From the NCBI GenBank assembly GCA_031769625.1, contig JAUIMM010000015.1:26938501-27002500 (forward strand): 64,000 nucleotides of DNA. The letters are read 5' to 3'. The notes under the pieces are model-generated. The model had not been told where the DNA came from, did no database searches, and saw only the letters and a list, made by a program, of their open reading frames with translations. Shown here piece after piece: positions 40,023-51,900 of this stretch (position 1 is its first letter; every line of letters starts with the position of its first letter). This DNA comes from Taudactylus pleione (taxonomy: Eukaryota; Chordata; Amphibia; Anura; Myobatrachidae). The translations under genes and the position numbers were made by a program.

Positions 40023-40494
40023 GGGGTCATTCAGACCCGCTCGCGAACGTCAGGACGCTCGCAAGCGGGTTGATGTTCCCCACTGTGCATGCGCACGATG
40101 GAGGGAGCTCCGTCGTGCGCATGCGCGAAACCCGGGGAGCGACGGGCTTTCCATCGCTCCAGGTCTCGCACCAAAGGGGGCGTGCTGTCGATGTTGATTG
40201 ACAGCACGCCCCCTTTGGTGGGCGTGCAGGGGGCGTGCCTGCCAGACGGAGGCGTTGCCATGGGAACGCCTACCGTCTGAAGCTGGCCCCACTGACATCA
40301 CTAGTGATGTCAGTGGGAGTGATTTTGGCTCCGATGGTCGCGACCATCGCAACCATCTTTTTGGCTGCTCGCATATGCTGTGGGTGGTCACCCACAGCTA
40401 TACGAGCGGCCAGGAGGCCGCTCCATTTTCATGGAGGAGGGCCCTGATTCAGAGCGAGCGCTCTGGTCAGAGCGTTCAGCTCTGAATCAGGCCC
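40023..40494. mobile_element. hairpin-mosaic element, copy 4
   Basis: Same order of hairpins as 2065-2556: CGCTCGCGAACGTCAGGACG region, TGCGCACGATGGAGGGAGC/CTCCGTCGTGCGCATGC, GTGCTGTCGATG/TTGATTGACAGCAC with flanking CCAAAGGGGGC/GCCCCCTTTGG, GGCGTTGCCATGGGAACGCC, CCACTGACATCA/TGATGTCAGTGG, and ATGCTGTGGGT/ACCCACAGCTAT. Ends GGGGTCATTCAG and CTGAATCAGGCCC; flanks ACA and AAA. Confidence 0.82.
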
Positions 40495-40504
40495 AAAGCC
40501 CACA

Positions 40505-41240
40505 GTAGTAATGCCCCTTATACAATGCCCACAGCAATAGTGTCCCTTACACAATGCCCACAGCAATAGTGTCCCTTACACAATGCACCCAGCAGTGGTG
40601 TCCCTTACACAATGCCCCCAGTAGTGGTGCCCCCTATGCAGTGCCCTTTGTAGTAGGGCACCCTATGCAGTGCCCCCAGTAGTAATGCATATTGTAGTAG
40701 TGCCCCCAATAGTTATGCCCCTTGTAGTAATGCCCCCAGTGGTAGTACCCCTAGTAGTATGCCCCCATTAGTAATGCCCACATTAGCAGTGCCCCCAGTA
40801 GCAGTGCCCCCCCAGTAGTACCCCCCATTAGTAGTGCCCCTAGTATGCCCCCAGTAGTAGTGCCCCCAATAGTATGCTCCCTAGTAGTATGCCCTCCAGT
40901 AGTATGCCCCCATTAGCAGGGCCCCTAGTATGCCCCCATTAGCAGTGCCCCCAGTAGTATGCCCCCAGTAGTAGTGCCCCCAGTTGTATGCCCCCATTAA
41001 CAGTGCCCCCAGTAGTATGCCCCCATTAGCAGTGCCCCCAGTAGTATGCCCCCATTAGTAGTGCCCCTAGTATGCCCCCATTAGCAGTGCCCCCAGTAGT
41101 ATGCCCCCATTAGCAGTGCCCCCATTAGTATGCCCCCATTAGTAGTGCCCCCAGTAGCAGTACCCCCAGTAGTGTACACCGATTAGCAGTGCCCCCAGTA
41201 GTATGCCCCCATTAGCAGTGGTGCCCCCAATAGCGCCCCC
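40505..41240. repeat. decayed minisatellite (GCCCCCATTAGCAGTGCCCCCAGTAGTAT)
   Basis: Irregular tandem repeats of CCCCCAGTAGTATG and CCCCCATTAGCAGTG fill this stretch inside the hAT element. The first part has older CACAATGCCCACAGCAATAG repeats. Confidence 0.85.
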
Positions 41241-41572
41241 TTACACACACAAATAAAAACTAATAAACTTACCTGATTCCCCGCTCTGTGTCTGTGTGAC
41301 TCTCATTGGCTACTATAACTAACACACAGCTGCCGTTGGCGGGTGTGGGTTAGTGGTCTGCCGTACACAGAAACAATCACCGAAGTCTGCCCTACACTAG
41401 TGGGACCCTGACGTCGGATTCTCTCGCGAGAAGCCGACATCAGGAGGCCGCCGTTTGGACACGAGGGGGGATCCGAGTCAGGCAGGGAACACCTGAGCAG
41501 CGTTCGGGTGGACTCGGATCCCCGATATTCGGAGCAGTTCGGATTCCACAGAATCCAAACCGCTCATCTCTA

Positions 41573-41698
41573 ATAGATTGTAAGCTCCTCCGGAGCAGGG
41601 ACTGATGTGAATGGCCAAATATTCTCTGTAAAGCTCTGCGGAATATGTGTGCGCTATATAAATAACTGTTAATAAATAAATAAATAATAAATATCTCT
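41573..41698 (+). mobile_element. V-type SINE, 3' part
   Basis: Continuation of the SINE at 39142: AGATTGTAAGCTCCTCCGG, GTAAAGCTCTGCGGAATATG, GCGCTATATAAATAA and an (AATA)n tail. Confidence 0.85.
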
Positions 41699-42703
41699 GA
41701 ATCCGAACTGTTTGTCTCCAATAGTAACTAGTAAAAAACGATATTGAGAATTACATCCAGCATACAGAAAAAGAAAACTGGTGCTGCAATTACATTTCAG
41801 ACATACAGGACCTGATACAGCGATGGACACTAATTCCACCGAAGTTGTGCATTTGTATGCAGTTGCTGTGGGTAAGTATACAAATGTTGTAGCCACATGG
41901 ATTTGTATTGAGATGCCCACTTGTGGCTTTGCCAATCACAGCATCAATCGCAGATAATCGCCCATCTGAGTAACTTTATGGTCACTACCCTCTGTTGCCG
42001 CCCACAAATGGTCCCTGTCTGTCAATCACTTTGCCAATAAATCCTCATAAATCCTCACAATGGTAATGAAATTTTACACCTGCGCAGTGTGACTTAGATG
42101 CATGTGCAGATTACTGATAATCGGTCAACTGTGTCAACATCAGCATCACGTCCACAGTACAGAAACATCACAAATGACAGCCACCTTACAGAACAAGAGA
42201 TGCTGTACTAGAGAGGTGCTCATATATAGAACAAAACAACATATTTATAATCTCCTGCACATTTTATTCTTCCATTAGCATTACTTTACAATTATACAGT
42301 AAGATTTTCCAGTCAGTCCTAAGACTGTATCTAATGTTATTGTCTGTTACTGTTACATTACTTACACCTTTTTATGAACTTTCCAGGGATTTTTTTCATG
42401 AAACGTACTCATTTCAAAACGGCAAGGAAGGTGTATGAAATGCCATTATTGCTACTTAGGCTATATAGCCTGCCATTAGTTACAGTACTGTATTAGAAGC
42501 AATTGACATTGCGTTCTCACTGTGGGCTTCATGCCGAGTTAAATGTAAACGCACTTTGAGTTTTCTCATAAAATACTTTGCTTTATAGTTCTCATGCACA
42601 ATAAAATGGAGAGCCTCTCGTTCTGCATGTAGACTGGGACGTTCCTAAGTGTTGTTCCTCTCTGCGCTTAAAAAGGAGGAAAAGGGGAGTGAAGGGGCAG
42701 ACT
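41699..42703. other. intergenic stretch, nothing recognised
   Basis: No coding signal, transposon ends or tandem repeats that I can identify. Confidence 0.5.
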
Positions 42704-43052
42704 CGGGAGGGCTACCAGCCATCTGTGGTTAACAACCATCAAATGGTTAACCACCGATAGCAGAAGGTTCTGCCATCAATGGCGGAGATCCAATGGTTCG
42801 CTGCCATTGATGGCACAGAGCCCTGTAACGGGTTTTTCTTCTCCCTGGTGCTGGGACACAGCGCATATGGATGCCCATGATGTGACTCCACCTCTGATTG
42901 ACCCACTGCTCTATGACTAATAGAGCAGGGATAACCATCGGTGGGTGAAACCATCGATAGTTCCCGTTGATGGTTTCATACCATCAAGGAAAACATTCAA
43001 ATGTAACAAAGGTACCATCGGTGGTTAACCCACTGATGGCCATCCCGAGGGC
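42704..43052. mobile_element. palindromic element with CCATCGATGG/GGTTAACC words
   Basis: Ends ACTCGGGAGGGCTACCAGCC and GGCCATCCCGAG are inverted. The interior has several short inverted words (ATCAATGGCGG, CCATTGATGGC, GGTTAACCAC, ACCATCGATAG). Family unknown. Confidence 0.55.
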
Positions 43053-43177
43053 AGGCTGCCATATTTATGCACCTTATGGATGATTCAGAGTAAAGGAAGT
43101 CACAGATAAGCATCTTAGGAAGCATATCCGTTACAGCTGCCTCTGCCCTGGTGCATGATCTGTGATGATAATGATAA

Positions 43178-43352
43178 TCAGGGGGAGATGTATCAATCCT
43201 TTAGATAGAGATAAATGTGGAGAAGTTGCCAATAACAACCAATTAGCTACATTCTATTATTGATATAACACAGTCTATAAAATGACAGTAAGAATGCTTG
43301 CTACGGGCAACTTCTCCACATTTATCTCTCTGGAAGGTTTGATACTTCGTCC
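43178..43352. mobile_element. Harbinger-type MITE
   Basis: Ends GGGGGAGATGTATCAATCC and GGAAGGTTTGATACTTCGTCCCC. Arms AGAGATAAATGTGGAGAAGT and ACTTCTCCACATTTATCTCT are inverted. Confidence 0.8.
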
Positions 43353-43402
43353 CCTCGCCTATTGCCCTCCATTCTGTGGTCACCGTCTGTGTACATGACT
43401 CT

Positions 43403-43947
43403 GGGCCTGATTCAGCATTGATGGCATTACAACAGCATACGCAGATCAGCCACTGGTGTGTATTGCGAATGCATATGCACCTCAGTGCGACTGCTGGAGC
43501 TGGCATTGCGATTGCACTGCGATCATCTACACAGAAACATAGCCTTTGCAGATCAAGGGACAGGACGTCAGCGTTTGGGGGTGGTAACAGTGGGTGGTTG
43601 GAGAAATGCAAGCGCGCCTGTCCGTTTGAACGTTGTTGCATGGGCGTGCATAAACTAGCCACTGTGAGGGCGTACGTAGCATGTGTACTCACAGCTTGCG
43701 ATGAGTTTAGTAATTTCTGAGTAAGGTCAGAACTGTTGTAATTTTGCGTGAGGGGCCGATGTTACTCGATGTTACCGATGTATAAACAGGACTGCAAGAT
43801 AATACGGATGTGAGAGAGTGGTAGTGGGCGTCTCTATGCTGGCTGTGCGACGGCTTTGTGATTGCAGTCATTAGCATATTTTCACAGCAGACCTGCATGC
43901 CCAATCACACCTGTGATCGCAATAGCGATCCATAGTGAATCAGGCCC
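43403..43947. mobile_element. GATTCAG-family element
   Basis: Ends GGGCCTGATTCAG and TGAATCAGGCCC; 3-bp target duplication TCT (43400-43402 and 43948-43950). It contains GCGTTTGGGGGTGGTAACAG, shared with 8149-8749 (inverted) and 46792-47310. Confidence 0.8.
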
Positions 43948-44686
43948 TCTGTCTGCTGTCTTATATGACTCTCCAGATCACCAGTCTGTCTCTTTATATG
44001 TTCAGTCTATCCATGTATTTCTGCTGTTCTCCCTTGCTTCTGCTTGTAGACTTCTCAGTGGTTCTTGCTCCTTCTAGTTAGTTGCCTCTGAGACCAGAAG
44101 TCAGGTGGCTACTTACATGGAACCTGGTGCTCCCCTGTTGCCTTGGACACCAAGGGGCTTAATCAGAGTTGCACGCAAGTCCATGTTCTCGGTGGAACGA
44201 GATAAGATTCTTTGGATACAAAGAACAAATATAATTTAAAAAGACATTTATTACAAAGTAAAAGAATAAGAGTAAAGTATAATTAGCACTTAACTAGCTT
44301 GACAGATCATCTACTTAGAACATAAATGGTTTCATTCCCAGGAGCCTCTCTCCAACAGTTTGGAGCTGGATCTCGTACATCGAGCATAGGCCTCGGCCAT
44401 AGGCTATATGCTGTAGGCTGGTTAAGGCTGATTGTATACTGACAAATGACAGTTTATATAGGAGGAAAACTCCTTCATCAGCATTTTACAAGTACAAAGG
44501 TCATATCCGGGAATATACATACATACTAATAGGCAGTAGGGGGCACTGTTGCCTCAATTATGAATGTTGGACATCCCAACAATACTTGACTATTTTATGG
44601 TATATGCTTAGATTAAGCTGAAGGTAAAACCAAGTTGATTTGGGATTAACTATGTATGGTAACAATGAGATACTGTGAGACACCTT
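43948..44686. other. intergenic stretch, nothing recognised
   Basis: No coding signal or transposon termini identified. Confidence 0.5.
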
Positions 44687-45197
44687 GGGCCTGATTCAGA
44701 GCCGGACGCTCTGACCAGAGCGCTCGCTCTGAATCAGGGCCCACCTCCATAAATATGGAGCGTCCTCCTGGACGCTCGTATAGCTGTGGGTCACCACCCG
44801 AAGCATATACGAGCGTGCAGGATGATGGTCGCGATGATCTTGACCATCGCGACCATCGCCACTGCGAGCCGAAGCCTGCGGTTGAGTTTCTCAACCGCAA
44901 GGCCCGGAGTGATTTTGGCTCTATCAGTGGGGCCGGCTTCTGACGGTAGGCGTTCCCTTGGGAACGCCTCCGTCTAGGAGGCACGCCCCCGGCACGCCCA
45001 CCAAAGGGGGCGTGCTGTCAATCAACATCGACAGCACGCCCCCTTTGATCAGACACTACGAGCGAAGGAAAGTCCTTCGCTCGTCGCGTCTCGCGCATGC
45101 GCACGACGGAGCTCCCTCCGTCGTGCGCATGCGCAGTGCAGACCATCGACCCACTTGCGAGCGGACAGCCGCTCGCGAGTGGGTCTGAATCAGGCCC
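44687..45197. mobile_element. hairpin-mosaic element, copy 5
   Basis: Very similar to 15048-15586 but lacks the 28-bp CCACTGACATCACTAGTGAT palindrome and part of the neighbouring hairpin. Perfect ends GGGCCTGATTCAG and CTGAATCAGGCCC; target duplication CTT (44684-44686 and 45198-45200). Hairpins include ACGAGCGAAGGA/TCCTTCGCTCGT and GCATGCGCACGACGGAG/CTCCGTCGTGCGCATGC. Confidence 0.88.
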
Positions 45198-45471
45198 CTT
45201 GTCCATTCCTAACCTCTGAATCAGGCCCTATGTACAGAAAAAGTCCATAATAATTTTATTTCAGGTTTTATCACAATACACCTGTTGTGGTGTAGTTGAA
45301 ATCATTATGTCTGGCAGATCACATATTAATAATAAACTATTATATCAACATAAGCGATGGCAAAATGAAAACTCAATATTCTGCTTAATAGTTCTAATGA
45401 AATGACTAGTGTGTGAATGCACTGTGCTGCTAGCGATTTCCACTGACTAGATCAGCAGCACAGAGTCTAAT

Positions 45472-45805
45472 GGTGCGTACACACGTCGCGATTTAAATGA
45501 TAGATTTGAAAGATATCGTTACCGTTATCATTCAAATTGGTCATTTAAATGGTCTCTACCAACTCACCATCGACCAACAATGCTCGGCCATGTATGGACG
45601 ATATCGTCCATCGGCCTTGCATGCTGATCAACTTGCTCGATATCAAGCAGGTTACTATAGGGACCCGCGACTGTTGATCGCGGGTCGCTGTAGTTGTCGG
45701 TGAGTAGGTGGTGTGCTGGATGATTGATATCGATCATCCAGCACACCAAAGAGGGTGCATGACGATCAGCCAGCCTGGCTGATCACTACGTGTGTACACA
45801 CCATA
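45472..45805. mobile_element. MITE with TGGTGCGTACACAC ends
   Basis: Left end TGGTGCGTACACACGTCGCG and right end ACGTGTGTACACACCAT are inverted. Inside are further inverted GATATCG and GATGATTGATATCGATCATC words. Confidence 0.75.
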
Positions 45806-46040
45806 CGGGGGTATCCAATGAGCTCCCGGGCGTAAAAAATGGGGGGGGGGTTCGCTGTGGTTCGGGTATTTTTCGACCATTTTTTTATCGTGCTATCCAA
45901 TTGAACCCTGTTTATTACAGCCGAAAATTTTCTGCGATCGGGAGAAAAACGCCTTCTTACCGGGATTTGGTTTCGCCTGAGGCAGGCGAAACAAAATCCC
46001 TGATAAGTGCTGGCTTCGTGGCTAATTGGATACCCCCCTT
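45806..46040. mobile_element. MITE with GGGGGTATCCAATTAG ends
   Basis: Ends GGGGGTATCCAATGAGC and GCTAATTGGATACCCCCC are inverted; the centre has GGTTTCGCC/GGCGAAAC words. Confidence 0.75.
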
Positions 46041-46342
46041 AAGTGGAAGATCAGTTTTCACCTGGAACACTCGCAATGGAGTGCTGGGCACAGCTGCTGG
46101 GAACCCACAGAACTATTCTCACCAAAATTCCTGTATAGAGGAATCAAGACACATATTGGAGTTAATTTATAGTTCAAGATCCAGGGAGACAGGAAAAGGT
46201 TCAGAACATACTTGCCAACTCTCCCTGATTGCCAAGGAGACTCCCGGAAATAGTAGCAATCTCCCTGTATCCCTGAAGAGTCTAGTAATCTCCCTGTTAT
46301 ATACTTGGAAATATAGAGGTATATACTATCAGATGGGATCAC

Positions 46343-46626
46343 CAGGGTCGTAACTAGGGTAGTGCGACCTGTGCCATGTCACAGGGCACCACAGGGCAGG
46401 GGACGCTGTTTGGGCCTGTCAGTTTTCCTGTTTATTATCATTCTCACTTGTAGCTTCCTCTTCTTTTATCCCCAGCATCTCCTGGCCTCTCCTATCTCTT
46501 CCCTGGCCCTTCCCCATGAGGCCATGGCCTTTTATCAGGCGCACTATCTTATGTCCTTATATAAAACATGGGGGGTGGAGCACCAATGCTATCTCTGGCA
46601 CAGGGCACCACATAGTTACGGGTCTG
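46343..46626. mobile_element. hAT MITE (CAGGGTCGTAACTAGGG ends)
   Basis: Ends CAGGGTCGTAACTAGGG and CATAGTTACGGGTCTG. Octamers GGGATCAC (46335-46342) and GGGATCAT (46627-46634) are a near-perfect 8-bp target duplication. Its right end from 46568 is included in the tandem duplication, so a second partial copy is at 49871-49929. Confidence 0.85.
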
Positions 46627-46791
46627 GGGATCATTAGCATCATTTCCCTGTATTTCAATATAAGTCACACGCCCACTTTATCCTGCGCTCATAGGTGCTG
46701 CTTTCACAATCCCCCTGAAATGCTTTTTCAAAGTAGACATGTATGGCTCAGAATGATAAAGAAGCAGAGGTCAGGGTTATATAAGCACATG

Positions 46792-47310
46792 GGACCTCAT
46801 TCAGAGTCGGTCGAAGCGGCCGCACGGTCCTACGCCACCGATGTTCGCTATACTGCGCATGCGTAAAGTTCGCAATGCGCGTGCGCAAACTAGCCGCTAC
46901 GATCAGAAATTTCTCTCTCCTTGAACACAGCCAGGTCGGTAGTTTGAGTGACAGATGGAGGCGTTTGTGGGTGGTAACAGGGGAAGGTGCTTGAAAACGG
47001 GGGAGTGGAGATCTGAACGCAGGCGTGCCTAATTATGCGAATGGCTTATGGGAGTGTATGGTCAACCTTAAGCTCTACGACCAATGCCGATGGTTCCCGA
47101 TGGTCTCGATTAATCCTTATATGCCCGGAGATGACGTGCAAAGCGTACGAGAAGGGGGCGTATTTTTTTGTCTTCCGACCGCTTCCTCCCCTTGGTCGGC
47201 CAACTACCGATCCGAACTTAGGTACGCAACTTGCGAGGGAATCATTTGAATATCCGGCCCCTTTTTCCGTACGACCGTGCTGCCGCTTCGACCGACTCTG
47301 AATGAGGTCC
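46792..47310. mobile_element. GATTCAG-family element (CATTCAGAGTCGGTCG ends), first duplicate
   Basis: Ends GGACCTCATTCAGAGTCGGT and ACCGACTCTGAATGAGGTCC; target duplication ATG. The inner terminal arms continue (CGAAGCGGCCGCACGGTC). An intact copy lies at 50095-50693 in the second duplicate; this one lacks 80 bp around the central hairpin. Confidence 0.85.
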
Positions 47311-47604
47311 ATGATCTCAGTCATGGGAAACTGTGATCACTATATGAAGGTCAGACAGAATTAAGCTTAAACACAATGGATGCAAACACAACATGCGTCT
47401 CAGACACTGAAGTCTGAACAGTTTAAAAAAGAGCGCACCTAATGTGGGCATGGGTGTAGTCAATGAGAGCTCCTTAATGTACACATAGAAAATGTGCCTA
47501 CCTGGGCATAGCTATATAAAATGTGCCTATGTGAGTGAGCACGCTCAGTTAGTGAAGAGGAACAAGCTGGAAAATAGCACCTGTGATGACTAGAACAAAG
47601 GCCA

Positions 47605-48932
47605 GGTTTGGTATAATAAGAACAGTGACGATGTATGCGATTGTATTAATTTCCCTATACATACTAATTTGTGGGTGTCTAGGACGGCATTGCCTAGAAA
47701 CACAACCCTACATTACCCCAATCTGTAGCAGTTTTTCCTTACCTCTTTGCAGCTTGGTTGGTATACCGTGTTACTCTCAGCCGTGCATATCTGTCATTGT
47801 CTTCAGTATAGTCATATCTGCGTTATCTGTGGGCTTCGCTACCCAGAAACCTTGCTGACAGATCCGTTTGTGAAAGCTACAGCTGTGTTGTATTTTTTGT
47901 GGTTTCCTGTACATGTATGTGCATCACAACTTCCTGTCCCTCGCCCTCAAGTTGTCAAACGCACAAGTGTAAACAGAGGGGAGATGTACTGACACCAACA
48001 ACTAGACAAGGTAGGGGAGCATGCTATGATACCAGATGTCCGAGGCACTACTGCACAGATGAACCCTTACAATTTCTGTACAGGATACACTATACACTAT
48101 ATAACGTAGCACACTCACAGTTGCCAGCATGTTATAATGATTTACATTTGATCTTTTGGCGCTAAGCGGATGCATCTCAGCAAATCATGAGTGGCACAGT
48201 CTTGGAAGACGTGAGGATGACAATCCCCCTTGTGGTATGTTTTTTCTAACTTATGTTATTTATTTTCATATTGAAAGCAACTAAAAATGTGTGAGGCCCA
48301 TAACACAAGAATGAATACTGATAACTGCATTTAGTATAAGAGAATTGAAAATATTGAAAGCCAAGACATTTCCAGGGACAATCCTTGAACTCAAATGTTT
48401 TATTTCATTGTCTAATATGAAGAAACTCTATGTTTTCATGTTCAGCATGTGCAAGCAAGTGCCTTGTTGCTGAGACAGATGTGCTCTGCGCTTCCCCTTT
48501 ACAGGTCACGTAGGCAGTGCTATTTTTTGGGGCTATTTCCTGGGCCATCTATTTTCCATAAGATAAGCTTTATTTTAGAGGCCCTTTTCTACATTATATA
48601 CTGTATATATATATCATACCTCCCAACATTTGTGAATGGACAGTCGGGACTTCCGTGCGCCGAAGACGTGCGTGTCCGAAAAGGGGGCATGGCCTGATGG
48701 CACGTCCCTGTTTACATCACTAAGGGGCATGTCCAGCATCTCCGAGATGCTGGACTGCCCCCTGGCTTCCCCCATACTGTGAATAGATGCTGTGCGCATG
48801 CGCACAGCATCTATTCTCGCTCTGCATACACGCTGCAGAGCAGCGGTATATGCTTCCCCCAACTTCCCCCCCACTACAGGACACTGCGGCCTGCGGGTGG
48901 GACAGCCCCACTGAATGCGGGACAGTTGGGAG

Positions 48933-48965
<33 letters not shown>

Positions 48966-48982
48966 ATATATATATATATAAT
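47605..48982. other. segment present only in the first duplicate; includes putative tmc8 exon 1 and a MITE
   Basis: Besides the exon at 48187-48234, about 48617-48938 is a MITE with ends CATACCTCCCAACATTT and GGGACAGTTGGGAGGTGTAT and an inner GATGCTGTGCGCATGCGCACAGCATC palindrome, which I note in parts only: GATGCTGTGCGCA/TGCGCACAGCATC. An (AT)n run follows it (48937-48985). Confidence 0.7.
48187..48234 (+). CDS. tmc8: putative tmc8 first coding exon
   Basis: ATG with A at -3, 16 codons (MSGTVLEDVRMTIPLV), donor GTATGT in phase 0, joining the next exon in frame. An AG acceptor-like CTCAG precedes it at 48176-48180. The alternative is that translation starts at the ATG inside the next exon (52497). 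The sequence has no conserved motif, so the call rests on frame, donor and position. Confidence 0.45.
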
Positions 48983-51900
48983 ATATATAAAATTGTATTT
49001 CTGTAGCTCCACCCACAGTTCCTGAACCTATTTTTCCAGAAAAACAGTCCTGCATGTAGTTATTGCTCACTTTTCTGCTTCAACTTCGACCTAATTAAAT
49101 GTTATTTTTCCTAGTTTTGCCCAATTAACTTGACATATCTTTATGATAAATACATTGCAGAGCCACCACATCATTCCCATACTTGCCGACAATCAGCTCC
49201 CTCCTTCCGAGAGGGAGCTGATTGTCAGCTAACAGCGGGGGGCATGTCCGGACAGATGTGACATGGGGGCGGAGCTGGGGGTGGGGCCGAGTGATCGCGT
49301 CATCGTGGCCCTGCCCCCTCTTCACAATGTCGTTATTTTCGGCACTGTGAAGCAGGGGGCAGGGCCACGATGACGCGATTCAGCGCGAATCGTGCCACTG
49401 CCCCCCCCCCCCGCTGCGGGGATTTCTAGTGTATTCTGGGGGGAGGTCGGGAGGGTACGGGAATGTCGGGAGGTTTGCCTGCCTTTCCGGGAGGCCGGGA
49501 GTGGCACTTGATATTTGGGAGGCTCCCGGCCAAATCGGGAGGGTAGGCAAGCCTGCATCATTCCCCAATTCCCATACAGTCCTGGTTTTAAAGATATCCA
49601 TACTTGAGCACACAGGTGAGTTAATTAGTACATTAGTCAGTTTGATTTAACCATCTGGGCTCAAGCATGGATATCTTTAGAACATACTTGCCGACATTCA
49701 GCTCCCTCCTTCCGGGAGGGAGCTGAATGCCTGCATAGAGGGGGAGGCGTGGCCGGCTATGACAGAGTTTTGGGGGCGGGGGCGTGACCGCACGAACGTG
49801 TCATCGTGGCCCCGCCCCCTCTTCACAATGCCAAAAATAAAGGCATTGTAAAGCGGGGGGCGGAGCCACGATGGGGGGTGGAGCACCAATGCTATCTCTG
49901 GCACAGGGCACCACATAGTTACGGGTCTGGGGATCATTAGCATCATTTCCCTGCATTTCAATATAAGTCACACGCCCACTTTATCCTGCGCTCATAGGTG
50001 CTGCTTTCACAATCCCCCTGAAATGCTTTTTCAAAGTAGACATGTATGGCTCAGAATGATAAAGAAGCAGAGGTCAGGGTTATATAAGCACATGGGACCT
50101 CATTCAGAGTCGGTCGAAGCGGCCGCACGGTCCTACGCCACCGATGTTCGCTATACTGCGCATGCGTAAAGTTCGCAATGCGCGTGCGCAAACTAGCCGC
50201 TACGATCAGAAATTTCTCTCTCCTTGAACACAGCCAGGTCGGTAGTTTGAGTGACAGATGGAGGCGTTTGTGGGTGGTAACAGGGGAAGGTGCTTGAAAA
50301 CGGGGGAGTGGAGATCTGAACGCAGGCGTGCCTAATTATACGAATGGCTTATGGGAGTGCATAATTAACAAAGTAGCGTCATGGCACATGGGACATGGGA
50401 GGTTTTTACACTGACATGATCGTAGAGCTTAAGAGAGGGTATGGTCAACCTTAAGCTCTACGACCAATGCCGATGGTTCCCGATGGTCTCGATTAATCCT
50501 TATATGCCCGGAGATGACGTGCAAAGCGTACGAGAAGGGGGCGTATTTTTTTGTCTTCCGACCGCTTCCTCCCCTTGGTCGGCCAACTACCGATCCGAAC
50601 TTAGGTACGCAACTTGCGAGGGAATCATTTGAATATCCGGCCCCTTTTTCCGTACGACCGTGCGGCCGCTTCGACCGACTCTGAATGAGGTCCATGATCT
50701 CAGTCATGGGAAACTGTGATCACTATATGAAGGTCAGACAGAATTAAGCTTAAACACAATGGATGCAAACACAACATGCGTCTCAGACACTGAAGTCTGA
50801 ACAGTTTAAAAAAGAGCGCACCTAATGTGGGCATGGGTGTAGTCAATGAGAGCTCCTTAATGTACACATAGAAAATGTGCCTACCTGGGCATAGCTATAT
50901 AAAATGTGCCTATGTGAGTGAGCATGCTCAGTTAGTGAAGAGGAACAAGCTGGAAATTAGCACCTGTGATGACTAGAACAAAGGCCATATATATAAAATT
51001 GTATTTCTGTAGCTCCACCCACAGTTCCTGAACCTATTTTTCCAGAAAAACAGTCCTGCATGTAGTTATTGCTCACTTTTCTGCTTCAACTTCGACCTAA
51101 TTAAATGTTATTTTTCCTAGTTTTGCCCAATTAACTTGACATATCTTTATGATAAATACATTGCAGAGCCACCACATCATTCCCATACTTGCCGACAATC
51201 AGCTCCCTCCTTCCGAGAGGGAGCTGATTGTCAGCTAACAGCGGGGGGCATGTCCGGACAGATGTGACATGGGGGCGGAGCTGGGGGTGGGGCCGAGTGA
51301 TCGCGTCATCGTGGCCCTGCCCCCTCTTCACAATGTCGTTATTTTCGGCACTGTGAAGCAGGGGGCAGGGCCACGATGACGCGATTCAGCGCGAATCGTG
51401 CCACCGCCCCCCCCGCTGCGGGGATTTCTAGTGTATTCTGGGGGGAGGTCGGGAGGGTACGGGAATGTCGGGAGGTTTGCCTGCCTTTCCGGGAGGCCGG
51501 GAGTGGCACTTGATATTTGGGAGGCTCCCGGCCAAATCGGGAGGGTAGGCAAGCCTGCATCATTCCCCAATTCCCATACAGTCCTGGTTTTAAAGATATC
51601 CATACTTGAGCACACAGGTGAGTTAATTAGTACATTAGTCAGTTTGATTTAACCATCTGGGCTCAAGCATGGATATCTTTAGAACATACTTGCCGACATT
51701 CAGCTCCCTCCTTCCGGGAGGGAGCTGAATGCCTGCATAGAGGGGGAGGCGTGGCCGGCTATGACAGAGTTTTGGGGGCGGGGGCGTGACCGCACGAACG
51801 CGTCATCGTGGCCCCGCCCCCTCTTCACAATGCCAAAAATAAAGGCATTGTAAAGCGGGGGGCGGAGCCACGATGACGCGATTCAGCGCGAATCGCGTCA

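Larger units (their letters stand above)
39374..41572. mobile_element. 2.2-kb non-autonomous hAT-type element inside the SINE
   Basis: Ends TAGGGATGTGCGCCG and CGCTCATCTCTA are inverted. A perfect 8-bp target duplication ATAGATTG flanks it (39366-39373 and 41573-41580), and removing the element restores a continuous SINE. It contains the hairpin-mosaic element at 40023-40494 and a CCCCCATTAGCAGTG-type minisatellite. No transposase is seen. Confidence 0.92.
46568..49870. repeat. tandem duplication, first copy (3.3 kb, contains putative tmc8 exon 1)
   Basis: 46568-47604 matches 49871-50987, and about 48983-49870 matches about 50988-51872, with only a handful of base changes seen. The middle, 47605 to about 48982, is absent from the second copy. 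The join at 49871 shows the short shared word ATG. Confidence 0.92.

Noticed and set aside
45790..46353. 187-codon plus-strand open frame
   Set aside because: It crosses two different MITEs and the start of a hAT element; no domain or splice context, so a chance open frame.
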